DNA of 64,000 nt, from positions 62,001 through 126,000 of the forward strand of contig DJMA01000029.1 of assembly GCA_002436415.1 (NCBI GenBank), given 5' to 3'. The notes under the pieces are model-generated. The model saw nothing but the letters and a program-made list of their open reading frames with translations. It was not told the origin of the DNA and did not search any database. The position numbers and the translations under genes are program-made. Of the stretch, positions 26,378 to 35,244 are shown one piece after another (positions within the stretch are counted from its first letter, which is position 1; the number at the start of each line of letters is the position of its first letter). Origin of the DNA: Bdellovibrionaceae bacterium UBA6502. GTDB taxonomy: Bacteria > Bdellovibrionota > Bdellovibrionia > Bdellovibrionales > UBA840.

Positions 26378-28054
26378 ATGAAATGGATTTCAATTCTAGT
26401 TCTTTTTATGGCAACGACTGCTTTAGCAAAGAACCACGTCGAAATTAGTAAAGACGAAATTATCGTAAAATTTAAACCACAACTAATGAATCAGTTTAGC
26501 ATGTCTGCTTTAAGCATGGATGAAAACATCAGTGGTTTCCTATCATTGGCAACTGGCCAACCAGTAAATGATGCGAAAGTATTATCAAAAACTGGAAACT
26601 CAGTAGTTGCATTGCTTAAGTTTGATCAAAGCGCTGGCGAAGTAGAAAGCCTAAGTACAAGCATGCAAGCCCAAAACCCATTGATTGAATGGGCTCACCC
26701 GAACCGCATTTATCATGGTGAATACCGCGAGGGTTTAAGAGCTTCTGATTTCAATGATCCAAAGATTAAGGAACAAACTCATCTTCCACAAATCGATGCT
26801 TTTAGTGCTTTAGCGATTCAAGCTGGCCGTAAAGAAGTGATTCTTGCTGTAACTGATGATGGTTTTGATCTTGATCACGAAGATCTTAAAAACATTTGGC
26901 ATGTGAACAAAAAAGAAATTCCTAACAACGGTATCGACGATGACAACAACGGTTATGTTGATGATGTAGTTGGATGGAACTTTGCAGGTAAGAACAACAA
27001 CCCTGACTACGGAAACGGACACGGTGGTCACGGAACTCACATCGCAGGTATTATTGCTGGTATGCCTAACAACGGTAAAGGAATTATCGGTGTTGCTCCT
27101 GGAATTAAGGTTATGCCACTTAAGTTTTACGGCGGTGGACAATGGACTTCTGCAATTGTTTATGAAACTTATGCTTATGCAGTAGCAAATGGAGCTCGTA
27201 TCATTAATACAAGCTACAATGTAAATGCAATGTCTAGAGATCCAATTTATGTAAACGCTGTGAAATTAGCGCATGACAATGGTGTATTGGTTTTTAACTC
27301 TGCTGGTAACAGTGGTGAGAAAGATCCTGAAAGATCAAGACTAGATACATACTTCTTAGTGGCTTCTGTGGCAGCTTCTGCGAACGAAATTTCTCGTGAT
27401 AAAAAATCTGGTTTCAGTAACTACGGATGGCAAATTGATATCGCTGCTCCTGGTGGAAACATTATGGCTACAGCGCCAAACGACCAATATGTAGACATGA
27501 GTGGTACTTCCATGGCATCTCCAATGGCCGCTGCTATGGCTGGATTAATTTGGTCTCAGTTTCCAAACATGGATGCAAGACAAGTGACTCACATATTGAC
27601 CACTTCTGTAGATGACATTTATAAAAAGAATGCTAGATACGTTCATGGCTTAGGTTTTGGTCGTATCAATGCTCACAAGATGGTTGACCAAGTTGCTGAC
27701 CCTCTTCAACTTTTTATTCCAGAGTTACAAAAGACAAGAAACCCTGTTGTAAAATCATCAAACAACTCTTTTACAATTCGCTTCAGAGGTTCTCCAGGTG
27801 CAGCACCTCGCCCAATTGGAATCATTTCTGTTGATCACCAGAAAGGTTCTAAAGTTAGAAGAAGAATGCGTATTCAACAAAACATCAATCTTGGTACGAA
27901 TCAAATTTCTTACAAGTACGATGCTCTTCCTGCTGGACAGTACGCAATTGTAGTTCCACAGGATTCTTTCTTAGATCCATTCGGAAACCATATGGATGGT
28001 GATTACGATGGTCGCCCAGGTGGAAACTTAGTGATTCCATTTACGGTTGAATAA
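26378..28054 (+). CDS. Secreted subtilisin-family (S8) serine protease
   Basis: 558 residues. Signal peptide MKWISILVLFMATTALA, an inhibitor-like propeptide (EIIVKFKP...), then the catalytic domain with Asp in VTDDGFDLDHED (usually D-S/T-G, here D-D-G), His in GHGGHGTHIAGI, oxyanion Asn in NSAGNSG and Ser in GTSMASPMAAAMAG. NNGIDDDNNGYVDDV is a typical calcium-type insert. A ~110-residue C-terminal domain follows. The ribosome site is GGGGGGAT. Codon choice (many C-ending Asn/Tyr/Asp and GGT/CGT codons) resembles glnA and suggests strong expression. Terminator at 28074. Confidence 0.93.
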   Translation: MKWISILVLFMATTALAKNHVEISKDEIIVKFKPQLMNQFSMSALSMDENISGFLSLATGQPVNDAKVLSKTGNSVVALLKFDQSAGEVESLSTSMQAQNPLIEWAHPNRIYHGEYREGLRASDFNDPKIKEQTHLPQIDAFSALAIQAGRKEVILAVTDDGFDLDHEDLKNIWHVNKKEIPNNGIDDDNNGYVDDVVGWNFAGKNNNPDYGNGHGGHGTHIAGIIAGMPNNGKGIIGVAPGIKVMPLKFYGGGQWTSAIVYETYAYAVANGARIINTSYNVNAMSRDPIYVNAVKLAHDNGVLVFNSAGNSGEKDPERSRLDTYFLVASVAASANEISRDKKSGFSNYGWQIDIAAPGGNIMATAPNDQYVDMSGTSMASPMAAAMAGLIWSQFPNMDARQVTHILTTSVDDIYKKNARYVHGLGFGRINAHKMVDQVADPLQLFIPELQKTRNPVVKSSNNSFTIRFRGSPGAAPRPIGIISVDHQKGSKVRRRMRIQQNINLGTNQISYKYDALPAGQYAIVVPQDSFLDPFGNHMDGDYDGRPGGNLVIPFTVE

Positions 28055-28073
28055 ACTTTTAAGTTTTAAACTA

Positions 28074-28107
28074 AAAAGCCTCTTTCCCTCGAAAGAGGCT
28101 TTTTTTT
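28074..28107 (+). terminator. Terminator of the subtilase gene
   Basis: AAAAGCCTCTTT/AAAGAGGCTTTT with a 6-nt loop and a run of eight T. Confidence 0.9.
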
Positions 28108-28304
28108 GCCCTCGCCCCTACTATTGCCAATCGCTTTATCTGTTTTTTAAGAGTCCTTGCCAAATTTTGTAAATGGTCATTTGAAGAGTGACAAATTTGC
28201 GCTTTAGTTTATCCGAAAAGGCCTCAGATTTCTTCTCACACTGGCCCAGGCTTTGCTTCTATAAAAGACAAGTCACTCGCAGTACGTTAGTTAAAATGTG
28301 GCTA

Positions 28305-28355
28305 CCTCGCATAGACCCTTTCCCCCCCCTGGGGTTCTATGCGAGGCCTTTTTTT
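28305..28355 (+). terminator. Terminator with a C8 loop, end of a possible small plus-strand RNA
   Basis: Perfect 11-bp stem CCTCGCATAGA/TCTATGCGAGG, inner CCC/GGG pairs, apical loop containing eight C (28322-28329), then seven T. No gene lies between this and the previous terminator 200 bp upstream, so it probably ends a separate short transcript. Confidence 0.75.
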
Positions 28356-28373
28356 ACTCCCCCCCTAAAATAA

Positions 28374-28402
28374 AAAAAAGCTCCGTTTCTCGGAGCTTTT
28401 TT
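28374..28402. terminator. Bidirectional terminator
   Basis: AAAAAAGCTCCG/CGGAGCTTTTTT with 5-nt loop; U-tracts on both strands. Third terminator within 330 bp. Confidence 0.8.
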
Positions 28403-28435
28403 ATTTTTACTAATCAGAATTTCAGAAAAAAGAGG

Positions 28436-28561
28436 GTGAATGGGAACTTCAAGCGCAGACTCAGTAAGGAATCCCTCTACGAACTACAGACGCAACTTCG
28501 GGGCAAATCAGGTTTAGGAAAGATTGTTATCGTGTTGCTAATCTTTGTATTTATATATTAA
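28436..28561 (+). CDS. Possible 41-residue single-span membrane peptide
   Basis: GTG-initiated frame: basic, amphipathic N-half (FKRRLSKESLYELQTQ) and a C-terminal hydrophobic stretch KIVIVLLIFVFIY ending the protein. The composition looks like a real tail-anchored small protein, but the AGAGG site abuts the GTG and no homologue is recognised. Confidence 0.3.
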   Translation: MNGNFKRRLSKESLYELQTQLRGKSGLGKIVIVLLIFVFIY

Positions 28562-28573
28562 CTCACTCCGACC

Positions 28574-28687
28574 TCAACATTGGTAAATAGAACTAATTGT
28601 GAGCAAATCTTGGTTCTTCTTAATCATAACGAGAGCCTTCGCTTGGATCTTTAAGTTGCCTTCAATCTTTTGTGTTAAAAGCGTCAT
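28574..28687 (-). CDS. Possible 37-residue small protein
   Basis: ATG at 28685-28687 with a weak AGAGAG site 5 nt upstream; Lys-rich, mixed hydrophobic, ends in Cys. Convergent to the small membrane peptide with 12 nt between stops. May be chance. Confidence 0.25.
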   Translation of the reverse strand: MTLLTQKIEGNLKIQAKALVMIKKNQDLLTISSIYQC

Positions 28688-28737
28688 ATTTACTCTCTGT
28701 ATATTACAAACACTCTTTTCGTTTCCCTTTTAAAAAT

Positions 28738-28782
28738 ACATGCTCGGCGGATTTTAAAAGTCCTAAGACTTACCGAGCATGT
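28738..28782 (-). terminator. Long hairpin downstream of the first TIGR02147 regulator
   Basis: Outer 10-bp stem ACATGCTCGG/CCGAGCATGT enclosing an inner AAGTC/GACTT hairpin. On the minus strand it is followed by ATTTTT, so it probably ends the regulator transcript ~165 nt after the stop. Confidence 0.55.
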
Positions 28783-28945
28783 GGATGAGAGGGACGTAAT
28801 CGTGTTACATACCACTATACTCGGATGCTTTGATTTTTTGAACGCTTGTTTAAATATACATAGGTTTCTTGTAATTTCCGTTTTAGTTTGAAACGAAAAT
28901 CACTTTTTCATTGATATTTTAGAGATGGGACGAATTGAATCGAGA

Positions 28946-29836
28946 CTAATTATCTAATACTGGGTCGGTGATAGAGAACAATTGCACGTTAAATTGATAA
29001 ACTCTTTCGCCACCTTCAGTACTTCTCGCTACCGCTGTATCACGATGATACTTTTTTCTGAGTTTTCTAAGATCAAACTTCAATCTTTCAAACTCATCTC
29101 GGTTCATACAAAGCGTAAGTGCACCGAACTCACGGTCCTTCGGAGAATCGTTAAACAAACTCTCCATTGCAAGATTAATAAACTCTGCTTGAATCTTCTT
29201 AACCAAAGCAACTGGAATTTCTTCTGGAGTTTTAATCACGTCTCTAAGTTTCTTGGCTTCACCAGTTTCTTCATCAATAGAAATTTCACCAAGATCCACT
29301 AACCTTTGAATCGCAGCTTCGATTTCATCGATACTAACTTTTGGTCGAAGTTTTCTTTGAATTTCTTTGGCCGTGAAATTCATACCTCGTTGCGCAACCA
29401 TTTCATAGATAACCCAACTAATCCATCCTGGGATTTTCTCCCAAATGTCTTTGTTGATTTCACCACGGTCTAGTTGGTGCTTTACTCTCAAGTCATGCAA
29501 CTCTCTCAAATGAAAGTTTCTAGTATCACCGTCTTTAGCTTGGCTATAACGAACAAGATAACGGAAGTCTTCCGTTTCCTCTTTTGTTAAAGCTAATGCT
29601 TTGGCAAACTTTGGAATCATGCTATCGGATAAATTTCTTTTACCATCGATCACAAGCTTTAAATAATTGGGACTTTTAATATCAGCACGAGCACTAAAAA
29701 CCGCATAGGTATAATTTCTTTGCGTTTGTTTTTGGTGTAAATAGTAATCACGTAAGTAGTCACGAAAATCTAAGTAGTGCGAAACTATAGGAAGTTTAGA
29801 CGAATCTAGATTTCGATTTTGATTGATGATCTCCAT
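28946..29836 (-). CDS. TIGR02147-family transcriptional regulator, copy 1
   Basis: 296 residues from the ATG at 29836. HYLDFRDYLRDYYLHQK at the start and the helix-turn-helix-like region AVFSARADIKSPNYLKLVIDGKRNLS are hallmarks of this family, which is recalled as expanded in Bdellovibrio and Fibrobacter. The C-terminal half (GWISWVIYEMVA, a winged-helix-like block, MESLFNDSPKDREFGALTLCMNRDEFERLK) corresponds to DUF4423. A G6 run lies 13-18 nt before the ATG. Target genes unknown; the neighbouring subtilase is a candidate. Confidence 0.85.
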   Translation of the reverse strand: MEIINQNRNLDSSKLPIVSHYLDFRDYLRDYYLHQKQTQRNYTYAVFSARADIKSPNYLKLVIDGKRNLSDSMIPKFAKALALTKEETEDFRYLVRYSQAKDGDTRNFHLRELHDLRVKHQLDRGEINKDIWEKIPGWISWVIYEMVAQRGMNFTAKEIQRKLRPKVSIDEIEAAIQRLVDLGEISIDEETGEAKKLRDVIKTPEEIPVALVKKIQAEFINLAMESLFNDSPKDREFGALTLCMNRDEFERLKFDLRKLRKKYHRDTAVARSTEGGERVYQFNVQLFSITDPVLDN

Positions 29837-30264
29837 GAAAGATCTGCCCCCCAATTGCTGTTACTCTCGATCGATGCCCTTGCCTAGACGAAGGTAGGGT
29901 CTACTTTAAGGATTACAGGGCTTTAGAGCTATGACAAGTAGACTTTTCATTTACAGCGCATTGTATAAGGACTATTGACTATATGGAAAAGTGAAATTTT
30001 CTGAAAAGATATCCCCAGAACCCACAAACTTATCCACAAAGTATTTTTACCATTGAGTCTATGATTAACCTAGTAAAAACAAACACTTGAGAGTACGGAG
30101 CAAAAGACTCTGTTTTCAATAAAATGACTTTATTTATTCTAAATTTACATTCCACAAACAGTATTTGCATTGTGAATAAGCATATAGGCAAATGGAATTG
30201 TCTTTTGACATTTGGGTGACATATAAATGAGAGATTCACTGTAAATTGAAAATCAATTGATAAG
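29837..30264. other. Divergent promoter region of TIGR02147 copy 1 and hemA, with two DnaA-box matches
   Basis: AT-rich 430 bp. TTATCCACA at 30030-30038 is a perfect DnaA box, and TTATTCACA occurs on the minus strand at 30171-30179. No further boxes or iterons were noticed, so this is more likely DnaA-linked regulation or chance than an origin. No gene seen. Confidence 0.4.
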
Positions 30265-31446
30265 ATGAGTTATTTACTGATTTCGTACCATATTCAAGAA
30301 ATGGGCTCCGAGGGCCTATCTAAGCTTTCTTATAGCGAAGAAAGCCGCGATCGACAATTGCTTGATCTAAAAGAAAATCTTGGTGCAAAAGAGCTGTTTC
30401 ATCTAGCTACCTGTAATCGAGTGGAATATCTTTTTCACACCGACAATCTCGAAGAACTTTTAGAAAATATAAATACTAGCAAACAACTGCCCTTAGACAC
30501 GGCCCGATTTTTTAGTAGTAAAGAATCAGTGGTGCAACATTTGTTAGAAGTAGCTCTCTCCATGGACTCTATGATTTTTGGGGAAAACCAAATTTTAGGG
30601 CAACTAAAAACAGCTTACCAAGAATCTCTAAAGTTTAAATCTCTTGGACCGCAAACTAGTGGCTTGATCCAAGAAATTTTGAAACACGCCAAAAAAATTC
30701 GTTCAGAAACCAAATTGAGAAACATCCATACTTCGGTGGCTACCGTTGCTGCCAGAGAGTTTACTGAGCGAGGAAGTAAAACAGATAAAATCTTGTTTAT
30801 CGGCGCAGGTGAAACCAATCAACTCGCCGCTAGATATTTACATAAATATGGTTTTAGAAATTTTGTGTGGTGTAACAGAAGCGCTGAAAAAGCAAAGCAA
30901 ATGGCTAAGAACCTAGGTGGAGATACTTTGAGCTTTAAAGATATGCTTGAGGCCAAGACTCCTAAAGTAGATGCCGTTTTTTTAGCGACCAATGCCGGTA
31001 AAGTTATTTTCTCAGAAAAACAATTCCTAGCGGCAAAGCCAAATCAAGTCTTTGACTTATCCATTCCCAATAATGCCTCTAAAGAAGATTCAGAAAAGCA
31101 TTCTTGTCGCTACATTGGGGTAGAGCATTTAGGTGAAATACTAGCCAAAGAAGAGGCCAAGTATTTGCAACTAAAAGATTCTCTTGCAAAAAAAATTAAA
31201 AAATCTTTAAAAGAAATTTCCCAATTTCTTGATGAAAAAAGACTAAGCCCAGTCATCACTGAGAGCTTAGAAAACATTGATCAAATCCTAAAATCCGCTA
31301 TGGATCAGCTTCCTAAAGAATTACAAAACTTAGACCAACAGCAAACAGAAGCCCTGAGGTTGTGGACAAGACGTCTCGTAAAAAAAGCTAAGCATGAGCA
31401 CATTCAGCAACTAAAGAAACTAAAAAAATCAGGAGCATCGGGGTGA
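30265..31446 (+). CDS. hemA: Glutamyl-tRNA reductase
   Basis: 393 residues. Converts glutamyl-tRNA to glutamate-1-semialdehyde with NADPH, the first step of C5 haem synthesis. The nucleophilic Cys is Cys50 in LATCNRVEYLF, exactly where expected; SMIFGENQILGQLK and the NADPH-binding IGAGETNQLAARYL are present, and the C-terminal dimerisation helices (residues ~310-390) are complete. The stop overlaps the hemCD GTG start by 4 nt (GTGA). First gene of the haem operon. Confidence 0.96.
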   Translation: MSYLLISYHIQEMGSEGLSKLSYSEESRDRQLLDLKENLGAKELFHLATCNRVEYLFHTDNLEELLENINTSKQLPLDTARFFSSKESVVQHLLEVALSMDSMIFGENQILGQLKTAYQESLKFKSLGPQTSGLIQEILKHAKKIRSETKLRNIHTSVATVAAREFTERGSKTDKILFIGAGETNQLAARYLHKYGFRNFVWCNRSAEKAKQMAKNLGGDTLSFKDMLEAKTPKVDAVFLATNAGKVIFSEKQFLAAKPNQVFDLSIPNNASKEDSEKHSCRYIGVEHLGEILAKEEAKYLQLKDSLAKKIKKSLKEISQFLDEKRLSPVITESLENIDQILKSAMDQLPKELQNLDQQQTEALRLWTRRLVKKAKHEHIQQLKKLKKSGASG

Positions 31447-33029
31447 ACAAAATTTTAAAAATTGGTACTCGTGGCAGTGAGTTAGCTCTCTGGCAGGCCG
31501 AGCATTTGAAAGCTTCCCTAGCAAAAATTAACATTGAATCAGAACTAGTGATCATTACCACCAAAGGAGACAAAGACTATCGTCCTCTTAAAGACATTGC
31601 TGGTGATGGTTTTTTTACTAAGGCTCTCGAAAACGAACTTTTTGCTGAGAACGTGGATCTTGCGATTCACAGCTGTAAAGACTTAGCTTCAATGAAACTT
31701 GCCCAATTGCCTTGGCGAGGTTTTGGCCCTAGAGCAGTAACCAAAGATGTTTTAATTTTACACCGTGATCACATAGACAATAAAGAACTAGCTGATCTTA
31801 AAATTGGAACCTCTTCCCCTAGAAGAGTTGCTCAATTGAAAAAATACTTTCCAAAAGCGCAAGCACTCGAGCTTCGTGGAAATGTTCCAACTAGAATAAA
31901 CAAAGTCTTAAGCGAAGATTACGACGCTATTATATTGGCAAAAGCTGGTTTAATGCGCCTTGGCCTTTTGGATAAACTACCAAGTGACTTACTAGCCATC
32001 GACCTGGATTGGACAACAGCTCCTTGCCAAGGGATTTTGGCCATTCAAGCCAAACAAGAAATTTTAAATCGCATCGATGAGCTTTTCGACCCAGAATTAG
32101 ACCGAATCGCGCAAATTGAAAAGTCTGTTCTAGCCTACCTTGGTGGTGGCTGCCACATGGCTGTTGGGGCACAAATTGAAAAACAGGACGATGGTTACCA
32201 GTTTTCCTTTTTCTTCGAAAATGAAAAACAGCAGATTCAAGATTTTGTAAAAAAATACAATTCTCTTGAAAGCCTAGAGGCTGAAATTTTTAGCGATATT
32301 GCCGAAGCATCTGGTTCGAAGGAATTGATTCTTACTCATAATTTAGTGAACCATAAAAAGGTTTACTCATTGGCCGCTGGTAAAAATATATTATGCCGAA
32401 GCTTGCCGATGATTGAAGTAAAAAGTGCCGTTCATCCAAGAGAGTTTCACGAAAAACTAGAAGAGTTAAAAAAGCTGAAAGCTTTTATTTTTACCAGCCA
32501 AAATGCAGTGAAAATATTTTTCCTAGAACTAGTAAATCAAAACTTTGATTTTGATTTTTTAAAAGATAAATCATTGATTAGCATTGGAGCTGCGACAGCG
32601 AAAAAAATCAAAGACTTTGGATTTGACAGCATCCAGCCCGATTCAGAAAGCAGTTCTAAAGGGCTCATTGAGTTACTCAACAAAGATTACAAAGCAGGGG
32701 ACTCTTTAGCCCTTATTGGCGGAGAGCAGTCGCATCTTTTAAAATATCGCAATCAAGTCAACGCAAAGCTCCTGCATTTCGTGGTTTACCGAACCGAAAA
32801 GACACAAAAAAAGCACCCCTTCTCAGAGAAGGCAGCAATTAGTTTTGCAAACCCCAAGGCGGTAGAAAATTTCGTTTCCGTCTATGGGAAAGAAGTGCTA
32901 AATAACAAGAATATTTTTGTCATTGGTCCCAGCACCGCTGCCAGTTTAGAAGCCCTCGGCTTTGATGTTCAACAAGCAAAAAACTCTGGCTCCTGGGAAG
33001 ACTTATTGCAACTAGTTGAAAAAAACTAG
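31443..33029 (+). CDS. hemCD: Fused porphobilinogen deaminase / uroporphyrinogen-III synthase
   Basis: 528 residues, GTG start coupled to hemA. Residues 1-~240 are HemC: IGTRGSELALWQAEHL, DLAIHSCKDL (catalytic Asp) and the cofactor-binding Cys in YLGGGCHMAVGA. Residues ~290-528 are HemD-like: FIFTSQNAVKIFF, SIGAATAKKIKDFG and FVIGPSTAASLEALGF. The fused enzyme turns porphobilinogen into uroporphyrinogen III without releasing hydroxymethylbilane far from the second active site. Fusion is seen directly in one uninterrupted frame. Confidence 0.93.
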   Translation: MNKILKIGTRGSELALWQAEHLKASLAKINIESELVIITTKGDKDYRPLKDIAGDGFFTKALENELFAENVDLAIHSCKDLASMKLAQLPWRGFGPRAVTKDVLILHRDHIDNKELADLKIGTSSPRRVAQLKKYFPKAQALELRGNVPTRINKVLSEDYDAIILAKAGLMRLGLLDKLPSDLLAIDLDWTTAPCQGILAIQAKQEILNRIDELFDPELDRIAQIEKSVLAYLGGGCHMAVGAQIEKQDDGYQFSFFFENEKQQIQDFVKKYNSLESLEAEIFSDIAEASGSKELILTHNLVNHKKVYSLAAGKNILCRSLPMIEVKSAVHPREFHEKLEELKKLKAFIFTSQNAVKIFFLELVNQNFDFDFLKDKSLISIGAATAKKIKDFGFDSIQPDSESSSKGLIELLNKDYKAGDSLALIGGEQSHLLKYRNQVNAKLLHFVVYRTEKTQKKHPFSEKAAISFANPKAVENFVSVYGKEVLNNKNIFVIGPSTAASLEALGFDVQQAKNSGSWEDLLQLVEKN

Positions 33030-33041
33030 GAAGGATCGAGT

Positions 33042-34325
33042 ATGAACAGACAGGCTTCCATTAATAGTTATGAAAAAGCAAAAAACTTAGCCCCTGCCGG
33101 TGTACATAGCCCAGTTAGAGCATTTGGTGCAGTTGGTGGAGCTCCCATATTTTTTGAAAAAGGTAAAGGCGCTGAAATTACCGACATCGATGGCAACACC
33201 TACTTAGATTTTTGCATGAGCTGGGGCGCCTTAGCAGCGGGTCATGCCCATCCGCAGGTGGTAGAAAAAGTAAGCGAGCAAGTGGCAAAAGGAACTCACT
33301 ACGGAACCCCTACTCTATTAGACATTGAGTTGGCAGAATTAATTTGCGATGCCATCAAACCAATGAATCGAGTTCGCTTTGTAAATTCAGGTACAGAGGC
33401 TGTAATGACGGCCATTCGACTTGCACGTGGGATTACTAAAAAAAATAAAATCGTAAAAATCCATGGTGCTTATCACGGTCACCTAGATTCTTTACTCGTT
33501 GCCGCAGGTTCTGGATTAGTGACTCAAGGTCAAAGCTCTTCTGCCGGAGTTACCGAAGGCTGTGTGCAGGACACACTTTTAATTCCCTACGATAGCGAAG
33601 AAGCTTTAGAAGAAGTTTTTAAAGCTCACAAAGACGAGATTGCCGGGGTGATCATTGAACCAATCCTTGCTAATAATGGTTTGTTTGAACATAAGATGTC
33701 TTACTTAAATAAACTTAGACAACTATGCACTGAAAATTGTGCCATGTTGATTTTTGACGAAGTAATTACTGGCTTTCGTGTTGCCCTTGGTGGAGCCCAA
33801 GAAAAATATGGCATAGAAGCTGATATTGCCACTTACGGAAAAGTAATTGGTGGCGGAATGCCGATTGGAGCTGTGGCTGCTAAAAAAGAATACCTTGAAC
33901 AACTTGCTCCTACGGGCCCAGTTTATCAAGCCGGTACTCTTAGTGGAAACCCGGTGGGAATGGCTGCGGGGATTGCCACGATGAAAGCATTAAAAGAAGG
34001 AAACTTTTACGGTAAACACATTAAAGAGCTCGGCCATTATTTCGATGAGAAAATTACTCAGGCCTGCCAAAACGCAAAACTTCCTATGGATTTTCGCCGA
34101 GTAGATGCCATTTTTTGGTTAACCCCAGGAACTGATACTGCACCAAATGCTCCCAGTGAAATTACCGAAGAAAATGCCAAAGTCTATGCCGGTCTATTCA
34201 ACCACTTTTTAGAACAAGGCATTTACATTGCTCCTTCAGCTTACGAAGTTGGTTTCTTAACTCTTAGTCATAGCAAAGAGCATATCGATAAACTGGCAAA
34301 AGCCATCGAGACTTATGACCTCTAA
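33042..34325 (+). CDS. hemL: Glutamate-1-semialdehyde 2,1-aminomutase
   Basis: 427 residues. PLP enzyme making 5-aminolevulinate. NSGTEAVMTAIRLARG, GAYHGHLDSLLV, FDEVITGFR and the PLP lysine in TYGKVIGGGMPIGA are all present. Start ATG at 33042 with GGAAGGA upstream, 12 nt after hemCD. The 3' end overlaps the next histidine kinase by 11 nt. Confidence 0.96.
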   Translation: MNRQASINSYEKAKNLAPAGVHSPVRAFGAVGGAPIFFEKGKGAEITDIDGNTYLDFCMSWGALAAGHAHPQVVEKVSEQVAKGTHYGTPTLLDIELAELICDAIKPMNRVRFVNSGTEAVMTAIRLARGITKKNKIVKIHGAYHGHLDSLLVAAGSGLVTQGQSSSAGVTEGCVQDTLLIPYDSEEALEEVFKAHKDEIAGVIIEPILANNGLFEHKMSYLNKLRQLCTENCAMLIFDEVITGFRVALGGAQEKYGIEADIATYGKVIGGGMPIGAVAAKKEYLEQLAPTGPVYQAGTLSGNPVGMAAGIATMKALKEGNFYGKHIKELGHYFDEKITQACQNAKLPMDFRRVDAIFWLTPGTDTAPNAPSEITEENAKVYAGLFNHFLEQGIYIAPSAYEVGFLTLSHSKEHIDKLAKAIETYDL

Positions 34326-35244
34326 AGTTCGCACACGCCTCAGAGCGCTTTTTATCATTCTTGCATTATTAGCCATCGCCCAACTTGGGTGGTGGTCTTA
34401 TCTTCTCATTGATCAACAAGCACAAATTAGCCAAATCTTGCAAACCAAAGAGGCTTACGACCGAGAAAGTCGGTTTTTGTTTATGATTTTTACCGAGGGT
34501 GGCTTTTGGATTGTCATGTGGACCATTGGTTTGTTCTCAATCTATAAAACCTTTATGCAAGAACGCAGACTGTATCAAGCGCACAGAGATTTTCTATCGG
34601 CGGTAACCCATGAACTAAAAACTCCCATTGCTGGAGTTCAATTGGGCTTTGAGGCCTTAAGAAGAGATCTTAGCCCTGAGAAAAAAGAAACCTTCATTAA
34701 ACGTGGATTGGATGCTACCGAAAAATTAAAATTTCAAATCGAGCACATTTTAAGTCTGAGCCAACAAGATTCCCAAATCCCGAAACATAGAGCAACTTTC
34801 AACCTTAAACAATTGGTCGAAGAGTGCATTGAAGAGTGTACGCATGATTTTCATCAGCATGTCCAATGGCAAATGGCCATCGATGAAAACCTTAGTGTCA
34901 CTAGCCAGAGAGAATCATTAAAGGTGATCATTAAGTCCATAATTGATAATGCCTTAAAATATGGAAGCATCGCAGATAACTCCCCTTCTCAATTGTTTAT
35001 CAATATCGACTACTCAGACGGCCAATTAGCTATTCGAGACAACGGAATTGGCTTTGAGGAAAACGCTGATAATTTATTTATTGATTTTTTCCGTGGAAAT
35101 ATTGCGAAAGAACTTGCGATTCCCGGTACTGGAGTGGGATTATCAGTGGCAAAACAGATGGCCGATAAACTTGGCTACGAAATAGAGATTTCTAGTCAGG
35201 GTTTAAATAAGGGCTGTACTTGTAAGATAAGGATGAAACTTTGA
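34315..35244 (+). CDS. Membrane sensor histidine kinase inside the haem operon
   Basis: 309 residues. Two transmembrane segments (residues ~10-32 and ~58-78) enclose only ~25 periplasmic residues, so it likely senses the membrane or a membrane partner. H-box FLSAVTHELKTPIAG, N-box IIDNALKYG, G1 DNGIGFEE and G2 GTGVGLSVA are intact. It begins inside hemL and its stop overlaps the TTG start of the response regulator, so a matched pair is made with the haem enzymes. Confidence 0.9.
   Translation: MTSKVRTRLRALFIILALLAIAQLGWWSYLLIDQQAQISQILQTKEAYDRESRFLFMIFTEGGFWIVMWTIGLFSIYKTFMQERRLYQAHRDFLSAVTHELKTPIAGVQLGFEALRRDLSPEKKETFIKRGLDATEKLKFQIEHILSLSQQDSQIPKHRATFNLKQLVEECIEECTHDFHQHVQWQMAIDENLSVTSQRESLKVIIKSIIDNALKYGSIADNSPSQLFINIDYSDGQLAIRDNGIGFEENADNLFIDFFRGNIAKELAIPGTGVGLSVAKQMADKLGYEIEISSQGLNKGCTCKIRMKL

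Noticed and set aside
26810..27142. Minus-strand ORF inside the subtilase gene, with Val-rich sequence
   Set aside because: Caused by biased codons of the highly expressed protease read backwards.
28188..28435. ORFs running through the C8-loop terminator
   Set aside because: They translate the hairpin and C-runs (Pro-rich nonsense); only the last 41 codons before 28561 look protein-like.
26344..30165. Shared AATTTACATTCCA upstream of the subtilase and inside the hemA promoter region
   Set aside because: A 13-base match is expected by chance several times in 64 kb of AT-rich DNA.
29837..30264. Replication origin
   Set aside because: Only two DnaA-like boxes, no iterons and no dnaA, dnaN or gidA nearby.
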